NCBI RefSeq assembly: GCF_000225705.1
Contig: NZ_JH126469.1
Coordinates: 141,790 to 205,789 of the forward strand
DNA length: 64,000 nt
Direction of reading: 5' to 3'
Source of the DNA: Collinsella tanakaei YIT 12063
GTDB taxonomy: Bacteria > Actinomycetota > Coriobacteriia > Coriobacteriales > Coriobacteriaceae
Both the position numbers and the translations under genes were made by a program. This document shows positions 25,706-34,141 of this stretch, in pieces (within the stretch, counting starts at the first letter, position 1; every line of letters starts with the position of its first letter). The notes beneath the pieces were generated by a model. That model saw nothing but the letters and a program-made list of their open reading frames with translations. It had not been told where the DNA came from and made no database searches.

Positions 25706-26962
25706 ATGAAATTCACCAAGATGGAGCGCAACTGGGTCATGTATGACGTGGGCAACTCCGCCCTTGTCCTGCTCAACACCTCGATTGTGCCTATCTATTT
25801 CAACGCTATCAACACCGGTGCGTCTTCTGCCGAGCTGGTGACCGCGTGGGCCAACGCCCAGACCGTGGCCTCCCTGATCGTCGCTTTGCTCATGCCTATC
25901 CTGGGTTCGCTGGCAGACTATGCGGGCAACAAGATCAAGTTCTTCACCGGGTTCTTCCTAACAGGCGTGGTGCTGTGCCTGGCGCAGGCCATCCCCATGT
26001 CCGCTATGGCGTTTCTGGTGGTCTACGTGCTGTGCACCATCAGCCTTAACTCGTCCATGACGTTTTACGACGCCATGTTGCCAGATGTCACCACGGACGA
26101 ACGCATGGACCGGGTGAGCTCTTCCGGTTTTGCCTGGGGGTACGTGGGCTCCACCATTCCCTTCATCCTGTGCATCGCCCTCATCTTCGGCGGCCCCAGC
26201 ATCCTGGGCCTGGATACCCTTACCTGCACGCGTCTGACGTTTATCATCACCGGCGCATGGTGGCTGGCGTTCACCGTTCCGCTGCTTCGTACCTACCAGC
26301 AGCGCTACGGCAAGGAGCGCGAGCACGGGGCGCAGGGCGTCTTGCACAACATCGCCAAGACCTTCACCGGGCTTTTGGACACGTGCTGCCGCATCGCGCA
26401 CGATCGCGTGCTGCTGGTCTTCATGATCGCGTTTTTCTTCTACATCGACGGCGTCCACACCGTCATCTCCATGGCTACCAGCTACGGTGCCGCATTAGGT
26501 ATCGATTCCACGCAGCTGGTGTTGGCGCTTCTGGTCACGCAGTTTGTCGCCTTCCCGTCCGCCATCATCTACGGCAAGGCAGCCGGCAAGTTTGGCACCC
26601 TGCGCATGATCATCGTGGCGGTTGCCGCTTACGTGGGCATCGTCTTGTTTGCGGCGTTCTTCTTGAAGTCCGCTACGGAGTTTTGGATCCTCGCCATTCT
26701 AGTGGGCATGTTCCAAGGCGGCGTGCAGGCGCTTTCGCGCAGCTACTTTGGCAAGATCATCCCCAAGGAGCATTCAAACGAGTACTACGGCTTCTTTGAT
26801 ATTTTTGGACGATACGCTTCGGTCATGGGCACTCTGCTAGTATCTGTTGTGACATCGCTCACGCACGATCCTTCTTTAGGAGTGCTTTCCATCGGGATCT
26901 TGCTGGTTGTGGGCTTTGTCATGCTAGTAAAGCTCTCCAGCATGCAGAAGGCGGCAGCCTAA
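25706..26962 (+). CDS. MFS transporter, Atg22/UMF1-like
   Basis: A 418-residue, twelve-segment membrane protein. The N-terminus KMERNWVMYDVGNSALVLLN is the family signature (W-x-x-Y-D-x-G-N-S-A), followed by LMPILGSLADYAGNK and, late, FQGGVQALSRSYFGKIIPKE. These are typical of the UMF1/vacuole-effluxer (Atg22-like) branch of the major facilitator superfamily; bacterial substrates are unknown. The start ATG follows AAGAGGGGAG. A strong hairpin with six T follows, 37 bases after the stop. Confidence 0.9.
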   Translation: MKFTKMERNWVMYDVGNSALVLLNTSIVPIYFNAINTGASSAELVTAWANAQTVASLIVALLMPILGSLADYAGNKIKFFTGFFLTGVVLCLAQAIPMSAMAFLVVYVLCTISLNSSMTFYDAMLPDVTTDERMDRVSSSGFAWGYVGSTIPFILCIALIFGGPSILGLDTLTCTRLTFIITGAWWLAFTVPLLRTYQQRYGKEREHGAQGVLHNIAKTFTGLLDTCCRIAHDRVLLVFMIAFFFYIDGVHTVISMATSYGAALGIDSTQLVLALLVTQFVAFPSAIIYGKAAGKFGTLRMIIVAVAAYVGIVLFAAFFLKSATEFWILAILVGMFQGGVQALSRSYFGKIIPKEHSNEYYGFFDIFGRYASVMGTLLVSVVTSLTHDPSLGVLSIGILLVVGFVMLVKLSSMQKAAA

Positions 26963-26998
26963 AGCTCGCATGCCGCAACGAGTGCGCTTCTCTATGGA

Positions 26999-27037
26999 CG
27001 GAGGGCTTGCTGGCAACAGTAAAGCCCTCCGTTTTTT
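26999..27037 (+). terminator. Intrinsic terminator directly upstream of queT (possible attenuator)
   Basis: A perfect 10-base stem, CGGAGGGCTT with AAGCCCTCCG, a 13-base loop, then TTTTTT. It ends the MFS gene, but it also ends only 18 bases before the queT start codon. queT must therefore be read through this hairpin or start transcription inside it. Confidence 0.85.
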
Positions 27038-27055
27038 AGTAGAAGGTGACCTTAT

Positions 27056-27637
27056 TTGAAATCTCAATACATCGCCCGCGTTGGTGTTATCGCGGCCGCG
27101 TACGCTGCGTGCACCCTGGTGACCATGCTCTTTTTGGGCAGCCTTGCATGGGGCCCCATCCAGTTCCGCGTCTCAGAGGCGCTATGCGTGCTGGCGCTCT
27201 TCACCCCCGCGGCCGTCCCCGGCCTTACGCTGGGCTGCGTGATCGCCAACGTTGCCAACATCGTGCTTTCCGGCACCGGTATGCTGGGCATGCTCGACGT
27301 GGTCTTTGGTTCGCTGGCAACCTTTTTGGGCGCGCTGTTCACGTGGAAGATGCGCTCCTGTCCGCTAATCGCGCTGGCTGGACCCGTGCTTGCCAACGCG
27401 CTCATCGTTCCGGCGTACCTGCCCCTGCTGCTGCAGGGCATTGGTTTTTACACCATTCCCTTCACGTCGATTTCCCTGGATGGCTCCTGGGGCCTTATGT
27501 ACCTCTTTGGTCTTGTGACCACGGGCGCGGGCGAAGCGGTTATCATGTATGTGCTGGGCTACCCGCTGCAGCGCTCGCTGGCAAATACGCCGTTTATGAA
27601 GCGCGAGCTCGCTCAGATGGGTACAACAGCTAAGTAG
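27056..27637 (+). CDS. queT: QueT-type transporter, predicted queuosine-precursor ECF S component
   Basis: A 193-residue membrane protein with about five or six hydrophobic segments. It carries the QueT family pattern: WGPIQFRVSEALCVLALFTPAA near the N-terminus and PGLTLGCVIANV. It is predicted to be the substrate-binding subunit of an energy-coupling-factor importer for a queuosine precursor (preQ0/preQ1 or queuine). No ECF ATPase genes are in the window, as usual for shared energisers. The start is TTG 27056 after GAAGGTGACC. A perfect terminator hairpin lies immediately upstream; its sequence does not match the preQ1-I consensus I know. Confidence 0.9.
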   Translation: MKSQYIARVGVIAAAYAACTLVTMLFLGSLAWGPIQFRVSEALCVLALFTPAAVPGLTLGCVIANVANIVLSGTGMLGMLDVVFGSLATFLGALFTWKMRSCPLIALAGPVLANALIVPAYLPLLLQGIGFYTIPFTSISLDGSWGLMYLFGLVTTGAGEAVIMYVLGYPLQRSLANTPFMKRELAQMGTTAK

Positions 27638-27660
27638 TTGGCTCTCGGGCACATTTAGCC

Positions 27661-27706
27661 CCGCGCCAACGCGTACGCACTCCAACACGTTGGCGCGGCG
27701 GCTTTT
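27661..27706 (+). terminator. Intrinsic terminator of queT
   Basis: CCGCGCCAACG (27661-27671) pairs perfectly with CGTTGGCGCGG (27688-27698), followed by CGGCTTTT. Confidence 0.8.
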
Positions 27707-27752
27707 GCTTGCCGCCCCTTTCGATAGCTGCAATGGAAAGGGATGAGTGGCT

Positions 27753-28937
27753 ATGAAACCTGCGATCGTGATTCCCACCTACTGGGCGGGCAATCATGAG
27801 GACACGCTGGCCCCCGGTGCCTACGACCACTCCACAAGCCTTACCGCGGAACGGCCCGAGCTCGAGCGCTGTCTTGCGTCTCTCGAGCAGGTTCGCGGGC
27901 TACCACGCATCATCTTGCTTGTCATATGCCCCTTGTCTGCCACGCGGGACGTCACGCTGCGTATCGAGCACATTCTCTACCATCATCCCAACCTCAACGT
28001 CACGCTTCTCACCAACATCGAGGCCTCGCGCATCATGGACCGCGTGAACGAGCTTGCGCCCAAGATCAAGGGCGAGGCCGTATCGCTGCGCGGGTACGGC
28101 GCCATTCGCAACATGGGTCTGGCAGCCGCCGCCATCTTGGGCCATGACGCGGTGGTGTTTTTGGACGATGACGAGGTGGTCCTCGCCCCGGATTTCATGG
28201 AGAAGGCCCTCTATGCGCTTGGTGCGGAGACGCGCCAGCGCCTGCCCATCCTTGCCAAGAGCGGTTACTTTTACGATCGCGAGGGGTCTCCGCTGGCGGA
28301 TACCTCGCGTGCCGGCATCACCCAGCGCTGGTGGACCAAGCGCATCGAGTTCAACCGTTGGATGAAAAAGGCCCTCTCTGCCACGAGGATCTCGCGGTCC
28401 AACTACGTGTGCGGTGGCTGCATGGCCCTGCATGCCCGGGCGTTTACGCGCGTGGCGTTCGACCCCTTTATCACCCGTGGCGAGGATCTTGATTATCTGT
28501 TCAACATGCGTCTGTTTGGCTATGACGTGTGGTTTGATAACGCATGGGTGGTCAAGCACCTGCCGCCGGAGAGCCATGAGAGCGCGCCGCGCTTTATGCA
28601 AAACGTCTACCGCTGGTATTATGAACGGGCAAAACTGACGTATGCCAGCAGGCAGAAGGAATACAACCAGGTAACGCCGGCGTCGCTCATGCCGTATCCG
28701 GGTCCGTGGATCTCGCCGGGATTGGATGAGCGCGTTCGCAAGACGTCCCTCGCCCGCGCCGTGTTCACTCGCGAGCGCCGCGCGTATTGGAACATCTGGC
28801 GCCACGGTCGCGAAGATGCGGAACGCTATGCCGCGGACAACGCTGACCAATACCTGAAATTCCAAAGCTTCTGGCCGAGTATCATGGACGGCTTGTGGGG
28901 AGATATCTCGCTTGCCGCCATGCTGGAGCGCCGATGA
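27753..28937 (+). CDS. Glycosyltransferase, GT2-like (GT-A fold)
   Basis: A 394-residue cytosolic enzyme. The N-terminus AIVIPTYWAG is the start of a GT-A Rossmann fold. The metal-binding motif VVFLDDDEVVL lies at about residues 133-143, and a later GEDLDYLFNMRLFGYDVWF corresponds to the acceptor and catalytic ED region. No membrane segment is clear. It probably transfers a sugar to a surface glycan or lipid; donor and acceptor are unknown. I chose ATG 27753, about ten bases after GGAAAGGG; GTG 27747 is possible. Its stop overlaps the start of the next histidine kinase by four bases (ATGA), so the two are translationally coupled. Confidence 0.85.
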   Translation: MKPAIVIPTYWAGNHEDTLAPGAYDHSTSLTAERPELERCLASLEQVRGLPRIILLVICPLSATRDVTLRIEHILYHHPNLNVTLLTNIEASRIMDRVNELAPKIKGEAVSLRGYGAIRNMGLAAAAILGHDAVVFLDDDEVVLAPDFMEKALYALGAETRQRLPILAKSGYFYDREGSPLADTSRAGITQRWWTKRIEFNRWMKKALSATRISRSNYVCGGCMALHARAFTRVAFDPFITRGEDLDYLFNMRLFGYDVWFDNAWVVKHLPPESHESAPRFMQNVYRWYYERAKLTYASRQKEYNQVTPASLMPYPGPWISPGLDERVRKTSLARAVFTRERRAYWNIWRHGREDAERYAADNADQYLKFQSFWPSIMDGLWGDISLAAMLERR

Positions 28938-30292
28938 ACGATAAAAACAAGTCTATTCGGGGGGCTGCGCGTTCAGCGCTGCTGGCGAGCATTCCGTTGC
29001 TGCGCGTCGCCGCCGCGGTGTGCGCGCTTGCGCTCGCCGTCTATCTTGTCTACTCCATTATCGAGGGGACGGAATCCATTCTCACGCTGGTGGCGTGCGC
29101 GCTTATGTGCGTCTTCCTGCTCATCTTCGCCCACCTGTGCCTCAACCCGGATACCCTGCGCTCCCAGTACGCCGAGCAAACGCTTTCCATCGCGTCGGAG
29201 ATGCTTGAGGATATTCGCGATGGCCTTACGCCCGAGAGCGCCGAGGCCATTTGCCGGCGCCTGCTGCCCGAGACCCGCGCGATGACCATCGCCGTGACCG
29301 ACCGCGAGCGCGTGCTCGCCTGCGTGGGCACGCTTGCAGAGCAGTTTCCACCTGGGTCTCCCATCCATACGCCCGCGACGCGTTATGCCTTGGACCACGG
29401 CTTGGTGCAGTCGTTTACCAACGCCACGCCCACGTTTAACGACTCCCTTACGGCGCCGCCGATCCCGGCGGGCATCATCGCCCCGCTCAAGGTTCGCGGC
29501 AAATCCGTGGGAACGCTCAAGTTCTATTTCAGCAGCCCGCACGCGGTCAATCGCACGCAGTACGCTTTGGTGTCTGGTTTTGCGGAGCTGATCTCTACCC
29601 AGCTGGCCACGCATGAGCTGGAGCGCCAGGACGAGTTGACGGCGCGCGCCGAGCTTCGCGCCCTGCAAGCGCAGATCAACCCGCATTTTCTGTTCAACAC
29701 GCTCAACACCATCGCCGCGCTTACGCGCACGGAGCCCGCTCGCGCTCGCGAGCTGCTTCGAGACTTCGCGGCGTTTTACCGCTCTACGCTCGATAACTCC
29801 GGTTCGCTGATCCCCGTGTCGCGTGAGCTCACGCAGACCAGTCGCTACCTTACGTTTGAACGCGCTCGCTTTGGCGATGACCGCGTCATCGCGACCATGG
29901 ATGTCGAAGAGGGGGTCGAGGACGCCCCGGTGCCCGCTTTCATCATCCAGCCATTGGTGGAGAACGCCGTGCGCCACGCTATGAAGGACGAGGGCGCGCT
30001 GCATATCACGGTGAGGGTGCGCTCAGAGGGCGGCGAGGGGATTTGCATCGAGGTGAGCGACGACGGCGCCGGCATGGATCGCGACACCGCTGCGCGCCTG
30101 TTCAACGCGTCGCTTCCCATGCCCGATTCCCAGTCGCCCCAGGGCGGCGGCGCGGGCGTGGCGACGCGCAACATCTCAGAGCGCATCAAGCGCTTCTACG
30201 GCCCCCGCTCCAGCGCGGAGGTTTCGTCCACCCCCGGTGAGGGCACCACCATTACGCTGCACCTTGATTTGCAAGAAAGTATGTTCGCGTAA
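28934..30292 (+). CDS. LytS-type sensor histidine kinase (second of two)
   Basis: A 452-residue kinase with the same layout as the one at 23406-24815. It has two N-terminal membrane segments (about residues 16-36 and 42-62), a GAF-like region, then NPHFLFNTLNTIAALTRTEP (His251) and a HATPase with IQPLVENAVRHA and DDGAGMD. I chose ATG 28934, giving a four-base overlap with the upstream glycosyltransferase; an upstream in-frame start at 28895 would lie inside that gene. The cognate LytTR regulator starts 101 bases downstream. The kinase senses an unknown signal, possibly related to the cell envelope, given the coupled glycosyltransferase. Confidence 0.92.
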   Translation: MNDKNKSIRGAARSALLASIPLLRVAAAVCALALAVYLVYSIIEGTESILTLVACALMCVFLLIFAHLCLNPDTLRSQYAEQTLSIASEMLEDIRDGLTPESAEAICRRLLPETRAMTIAVTDRERVLACVGTLAEQFPPGSPIHTPATRYALDHGLVQSFTNATPTFNDSLTAPPIPAGIIAPLKVRGKSVGTLKFYFSSPHAVNRTQYALVSGFAELISTQLATHELERQDELTARAELRALQAQINPHFLFNTLNTIAALTRTEPARARELLRDFAAFYRSTLDNSGSLIPVSRELTQTSRYLTFERARFGDDRVIATMDVEEGVEDAPVPAFIIQPLVENAVRHAMKDEGALHITVRVRSEGGEGICIEVSDDGAGMDRDTAARLFNASLPMPDSQSPQGGGAGVATRNISERIKRFYGPRSSAEVSSTPGEGTTITLHLDLQESMFA

Positions 30293-30393
30293 GGGTTCTT
30301 ACTTCGGGGTAGAATGGTATAACGCCGTCTCATCGCTCGTGCTTGGATGAGAGGCGTGACGCACGGGATATTGTTGTTGGAAGGAATGTACGT

Positions 30394-31113
30394 ATGCTGC
30401 GTGCAATGATCGTTGATGATGAGGCGCCAGCCCGTTCCGAGCTTCGGTTCCTGCTTGAGCAGACGGGGAAGATCGGTTCGATCAACGAGGCGTCGAGCGT
30501 TCGCTCGGCAATAGAAATGCTGATGGAGAATCGGGTGGACGTTGTGTTCCTGGATATCTCCATGCCGGGCGCATCGGGCATTCAGCTCGCTGAGGCGCTG
30601 CACAAGCTCAAGAACCCGCCCGCCGTGGTCTTTGTGACCGCCTATAGCGACCATGCCGTTGAGGCGTTTGATGTCGATGCCACCGATTACCTGATGAAGC
30701 CGGTTGAGGAAGCCCGTTTGGATCAGGCGATCAACAAGGTGCTCGCGCGCGTCAAGCCCACATCGGACAGTAGCAAGAGCTCTATCGAGCGCATCCCCGT
30801 CGAGAAGGGTGGCCGCAAGGTCCTTATTCCCGTCGACCAGATTCGCTACATCATGGCCAAGGACGATTATTCCTGCATCTTCACGGAGGACGATCGATAC
30901 CTGTCCACCACCTCGTTGGCACAGTTTGAATCGAAGCTGGGCGACTTTGGGTTCTTTCGCGTGCACCGTCGCTACATTGTTAACCTCGCCAACGTCGAGG
31001 ACGTCGAGACGGTGCCCTCTGGCGCTATTCAGCTGGGCGTGTCGGGTCTAGATGACCGTATCCCGGTTTCTCGTCGCAGGGTGGTTCCCCTCAAGAAGGC
31101 GCTCAATCTGTAG
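30394..31113 (+). CDS. LytTR-family response regulator (second of two)
   Basis: A 239-residue regulator. The receiver has AMIVDDEAPARSELRFLLEQ, Asp54 (FLDISMPG) and VTAYSDHAVEAFDVDATDYLMKP. The LytTR domain follows (QIRYIMAKDDYSCIFT, FFRVHRRYIVNLANVE, IPVSRRRVVPLK). It is strongly similar to the regulator at 24860-25594, indicating a duplicated two-component system. ATG 30394 follows TTGGAAGGAATG; an in-frame start at 30343 would add residues not seen in receivers. TAGAAT in GGGGTAGAATGG near 30308 may be its own -10 box. Confidence 0.93.
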   Translation: MLRAMIVDDEAPARSELRFLLEQTGKIGSINEASSVRSAIEMLMENRVDVVFLDISMPGASGIQLAEALHKLKNPPAVVFVTAYSDHAVEAFDVDATDYLMKPVEEARLDQAINKVLARVKPTSDSSKSSIERIPVEKGGRKVLIPVDQIRYIMAKDDYSCIFTEDDRYLSTTSLAQFESKLGDFGFFRVHRRYIVNLANVEDVETVPSGAIQLGVSGLDDRIPVSRRRVVPLKKALNL

Positions 31114-31147
31114 CGAGGAATTGAAAGAGCATAGAAAAGAGGCTTCC

Positions 31148-31621
31148 ATGCAGATTCAGGAAGGGCATGCCAAGCGCATCGATATTGTTTCTGATACGCA
31201 CGGACACCTCTCAGCGGAGCTCCTTGAGCAGATCGCCGGTGCGGACCTTATTGTCCATGCCGGCGATCTTACGTCTGAGATGGATTACGAGCACCTGTGC
31301 TGCATCGCCCCGGTGCGCGCGGTGCTGGGCAACAACGACTACTATCGCGACTACGGTCCGGATGTAGCGCGCCTGTGCGAGTTCGACTACGAGGGGCTGC
31401 GTTTCGCCGTCGCTCACTATCAAGAGGATTTGCCCGTTACCGGCGTGGACGTTGCCGTGTGCGGCCACACGCATCGTTCCAAGATCGAGAGATCTTGCGG
31501 ACGCCTGCTGATCAATCCAGGTTCCGCCACGCTGCCGCGAGGGACAAGGACGCCGAGTATCGCGCGTCTCTATGTAGGTGATGGCGCTGTTATGTCGGCA
31601 GAGATCATTCCGTTGAAGTAG
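31148..31621 (+). CDS. YfcE/MJ0936-type metallophosphoesterase
   Basis: A 157-residue single-domain calcineurin-like phosphoesterase. It carries the five metal-site motifs: SDTHGH, HAGDLT, GNNDYY, the late GHTHRS, and INPGSATLPRG. These small enzymes hydrolyse phosphodiesters such as cyclic nucleotides or model substrates; the physiological substrate is unknown. It is cytoplasmic. I chose ATG 31148 after AAAAGAGGCTTCC; the frame is open further upstream but that part overlaps the LytTR gene. It lies 34 bases after the response regulator and may be part of that transcript. It is followed by the tRNA-Asp cassettes. Confidence 0.92.
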   Translation: MQIQEGHAKRIDIVSDTHGHLSAELLEQIAGADLIVHAGDLTSEMDYEHLCCIAPVRAVLGNNDYYRDYGPDVARLCEFDYEGLRFAVAHYQEDLPVTGVDVAVCGHTHRSKIERSCGRLLINPGSATLPRGTRTPSIARLYVGDGAVMSAEIIPLK

Positions 31622-31714
31622 GGGTGGGCGCGCCGGCTTTTACGGCGAAACCGTTGCGTTACGGCTGGTTGTGGACGTCTTGTGCATGGCCGCAAACTTT
31701 TTCTAAAAAAGTTC

Positions 31715-31744
31715 TTGCGTGCAAAACGCACCTCTGTATATAAT
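31715..31744 (+). promoter_or_regulatory. Promoter of tRNA-Asp copy 1
   Basis: A -35 TTGCGT at 31715-31720, an 18-base spacer and a -10 TATAAT at 31739-31744 end 22 bases before the tRNA. Confidence 0.75.
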
Positions 31745-31766
31745 AGTTCCCGCAGCAATTCGCTGA

Positions 31767-31843
<77 letters not shown>

Positions 31844-31854
31844 TTTGAAATGGT

Positions 31855-31880
31855 AAGCCTCACTTCGGTGGGGCTTTTTT
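31855..31880 (+). terminator. Terminator of tRNA-Asp copy 1
   Basis: AGCCTCAC pairs with GTGGGGCT around TTCG, followed by TTTTT. Confidence 0.92.
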
Positions 31881-31994
31881 CATATTAAGTCTCGCTCGCC
31901 TGCTTCTCGTCCAAATTAATCTTCATCTAAGGGAATGCGTTGGGACCATGGGGGAGCTCCAAGCGGGCATCGTCCAAAGATTTAAAAAAAGTTG

Positions 31995-32024
31995 TTGCAT
32001 CCAATCCAAGGTTCTGTGTATACT
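31995..32024 (+). promoter_or_regulatory. Promoter of tRNA-Asp copy 2
   Basis: A -35 TTGCAT at 31995-32000, an 18-base spacer and a -10 TATACT at 32019-32024. The geometry is the same as for copy 1, although most spacer bases differ. Confidence 0.75.
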
Positions 32025-32046
32025 AATCCACGCAGCAATTCGCTGA

Positions 32047-32123
<77 letters not shown>

Positions 32124-32134
32124 TTTGAAATGGT

Positions 32135-32167
32135 AAGCCTCACTTCGGTGGGGCTTTTTCTTTTTTT
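32135..32167 (+). terminator. Terminator of tRNA-Asp copy 2
   Basis: The same AGCCTCAC/GTGGGGCT stem with TTCG loop, followed by TTTTTC and TTTTTTT. Confidence 0.92.
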
Positions 32168-32356
32168 AGTGCATCTTAAGTCAATGCTTTTCTGGCGGCG
32201 CGACATCGTGATATAGATTTGCTGGTGTTATTTGATGAATATACGAGCATCGTTTTGCATGTTGCCGACGCTTGGGTATATCAGCTGCATCATTACGGTA
32301 TCCTCTAGCGCGTGAATTATTCTTTTGGAAGGTTAATCCTGCGTGTTATGTGGGGC

Positions 32357-32379
32357 GATTGAGTATTGAATACTTAATC
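32357..32379 (+). promoter_or_regulatory. Palindromic operator candidate upstream of the Rrf2 regulator
   Basis: GATTGAGTATT and AATACTTAATC form an 11-base inverted repeat (one mismatch) around a central G. It lies 130 bases before the rrf2 start in an otherwise featureless gap (32168-32506). An Rrf2 dimer acting on its own promoter is the obvious candidate; this is inferred from position. Confidence 0.6.
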
Positions 32380-32506
32380 TCCGTTATGGTAAGGTCAAAT
32401 CCATTGGTTTTCAGGTACCTGTTTGCATAGTCCGACCCGATCTGTGCGCGTGGTCTCTCCGCGCGCGCAAACTAAGGGTTGGTCGAGCAAGAAGGATAGG
32501 GGAGAG

Positions 32507-32995
32507 ATGGACATTTCAAGGAAGACGGACTACGCCCTGCGCATGTTGGCGATGCTGGCAGAGGACAGGGAGAGTCTCCTTTCTGTGAGAACGGCGGCCG
32601 AGAAGGTTGACGTTCCGTATTCTTTTGCGCGCTCGATCCAGCATGGGCTGGTGCTTGCAGGCATTGTCGAGAGCCTTCGCGGCGTGCATGGCGGCATGCG
32701 CCTTAAGGTCGATCCCGCCCAGATCACCATTCGCCAGGTTGTCGAGGCAATTCAGGGCCCGTTGGTTATGAACGAGTGCACCGCTCCCACCGCTGACTGC
32801 GCCCGTATGGGCGGTTGCTGCTATCATCCCCTGTGGGTTGGTACGCAGGCCCTGGTTCACGACTATCTTGATTCCGTCACATTGGATGACGTGGTGAACC
32901 GTCGCCTGAGCCCCGCGGTCGATCCCAAGTTTGCCGATCGCGACCGTTTTTACGAGTATGTAAGCTGTGGCGAGGGCTGCCGCGCTGCCGAATAG
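32507..32995 (+). CDS. Rrf2-family transcriptional regulator with putative Fe-S cysteines
   Basis: A 162-residue winged-helix protein. The N-terminus MDISRKTDYALRMLAMLAED and SVRTAAEKVDVPYSFARSIQ are the Rrf2 DNA-binding helix region. Cys91, Cys98 and Cys104 (plus Cys105) match the spacing of the [2Fe-2S] cysteines of IscR (92/98/104), so it may sense iron-sulfur status, nitric oxide or redox state. I chose ATG 32507 after GGATAGGGGAG; upstream in-frame residues do not match the family. It is followed 46 bases later by a MutY-like gene and then rubrerythrin, consistent with an oxidative-stress setting. Confidence 0.92.
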   Translation: MDISRKTDYALRMLAMLAEDRESLLSVRTAAEKVDVPYSFARSIQHGLVLAGIVESLRGVHGGMRLKVDPAQITIRQVVEAIQGPLVMNECTAPTADCARMGGCCYHPLWVGTQALVHDYLDSVTLDDVVNRRLSPAVDPKFADRDRFYEYVSCGEGCRAAE

Positions 32996-33041
32996 GCCGC
33001 ATGTGCGATCCTTGCCGCAAGGGACAAGGAGCTTCGCCATC

Positions 33042-33953
33042 ATGATGAATCGTGACCCCTTCCGCACCCTGGTTCGCGCGGAGGGGGTTCGTTTGTATAG
33101 GGACCTTCCGTGGAGAAACACGCGCGACCCCTATGGCATTTGGATTTCAGAGGTCATGCTGCAGCAGACGCAGGTTCCGCGCGTGCTGACGCGCTGGGGA
33201 GCATGGTTGGATAGATTTCCCAGCGTGCAAGCCCTTGCCCAGGCGCCCGTGGCAGACGTGCTCGAGGAGTGGCAGGGAATGGGGTATAACCGCCGCGCGT
33301 TGGCGCTTAAGGGCGCGGCGGAGGCAATTGTTGCCGAATACGATGGCGAGATCCCGCAAGATGCCCGCCGGCTTTGCGCACTTCCCGGTATAGGTCCGGC
33401 GACGGCGCAGGGCATTCGGTCGTTTGCATTCGATCTTCCCGGAGTGTACCTAGAGACCAACGTGAGAACCGTCTTCCTGCATCATTTCTTTCCCGACGTG
33501 CCCGGCGTGCCCGATCGCGAGCTTGTTCCACTTGTTCAGGCGGCATGCCCCGCATGCGAGGATGCGGCGGGCGATTTGTTTGCCATCGCTCAAGATGAGA
33601 ACGATACGCCGCGATCTTGGTATTACGCGCTTCTGGACTACGGTGCGCATCTTAAAAAGACCGTCCCCAATCCTTCACGGCGCTCCAGCTCCTATACGCG
33701 CCAGTCTGCGTTTGAGGGTTCGCGCAGGCAAAAGCGCGCTCATATTGTGCGCATGCTGCTTGACGCCTCCAAGTGCGGGGAGCTGTTGGGCATTGATGAG
33801 ATCGCGGCGGGGGTTAATGATATGGAGCTCAAGGCTGGCCGTCCGCACGTCGAGCGCGAGCTGGTTGCATCCATTCTTGACGACCTCGAGCGCGAAGGCT
33901 TTTGCGTGCGCGGGGAGAGCGGGGGCTTGGACGTGTGGGCCATCTGCTCGTGA
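33042..33953 (+). CDS. MutY/Nth-like HhH-GPD DNA glycosylase without Fe-S cluster
   Basis: A 303-residue helix-hairpin-helix glycosylase. It has LPWRNTRDPYGIWISEVMLQQTQVxRV as in MutY, the HhH LCALPGIGPATAQGI, and VYLETNVRTVFLHHFF, where MutY has its catalytic Asp (LDGNVKR). Here that position is Glu. After YYALLDYGAHLKK the C-terminal Cys quartet that binds [4Fe-4S] in MutY/Nth is absent, and no NUDIX-like MutY C-terminal domain is present. Related short proteins are often annotated as adenine glycosylases. Base specificity is therefore uncertain. The start is ATG 33042 (or 33045) after CAAGGAG. A role in base-excision repair is inferred. Confidence 0.82.
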   Translation: MMNRDPFRTLVRAEGVRLYRDLPWRNTRDPYGIWISEVMLQQTQVPRVLTRWGAWLDRFPSVQALAQAPVADVLEEWQGMGYNRRALALKGAAEAIVAEYDGEIPQDARRLCALPGIGPATAQGIRSFAFDLPGVYLETNVRTVFLHHFFPDVPGVPDRELVPLVQAACPACEDAAGDLFAIAQDENDTPRSWYYALLDYGAHLKKTVPNPSRRSSSYTRQSAFEGSRRQKRAHIVRMLLDASKCGELLGIDEIAAGVNDMELKAGRPHVERELVASILDDLEREGFCVRGESGGLDVWAICS

Positions 33954-34141
33954 GTAACGCGGCTATGATATTTGATAGGAATGAATCCTAATTATTTGGA
34001 CAATGGCGTGCTTGGAGCGACTCTGCTGGGGGTATAACTCAAAGACGGGCACGGCAAAAGCGTGTCCGCACGGTGCCGGATACTATTCGCCATATCCGGC
34101 AAGCGTAGTGCGCGGTGGTCCGCGCAGAGAGGAAGTACACC

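Noticed and set aside
26999-27055. preQ1 riboswitch before queT
   Set aside because: The hairpin is a simple terminator and lacks the short first stem and A-rich pseudoknot strand of the preQ1-I class; only an unspecified attenuator is kept as a finding.
31622-31714. Additional small gene after the phosphoesterase
   Set aside because: No open frame with a ribosome site; the sequence leads into the tRNA promoter.
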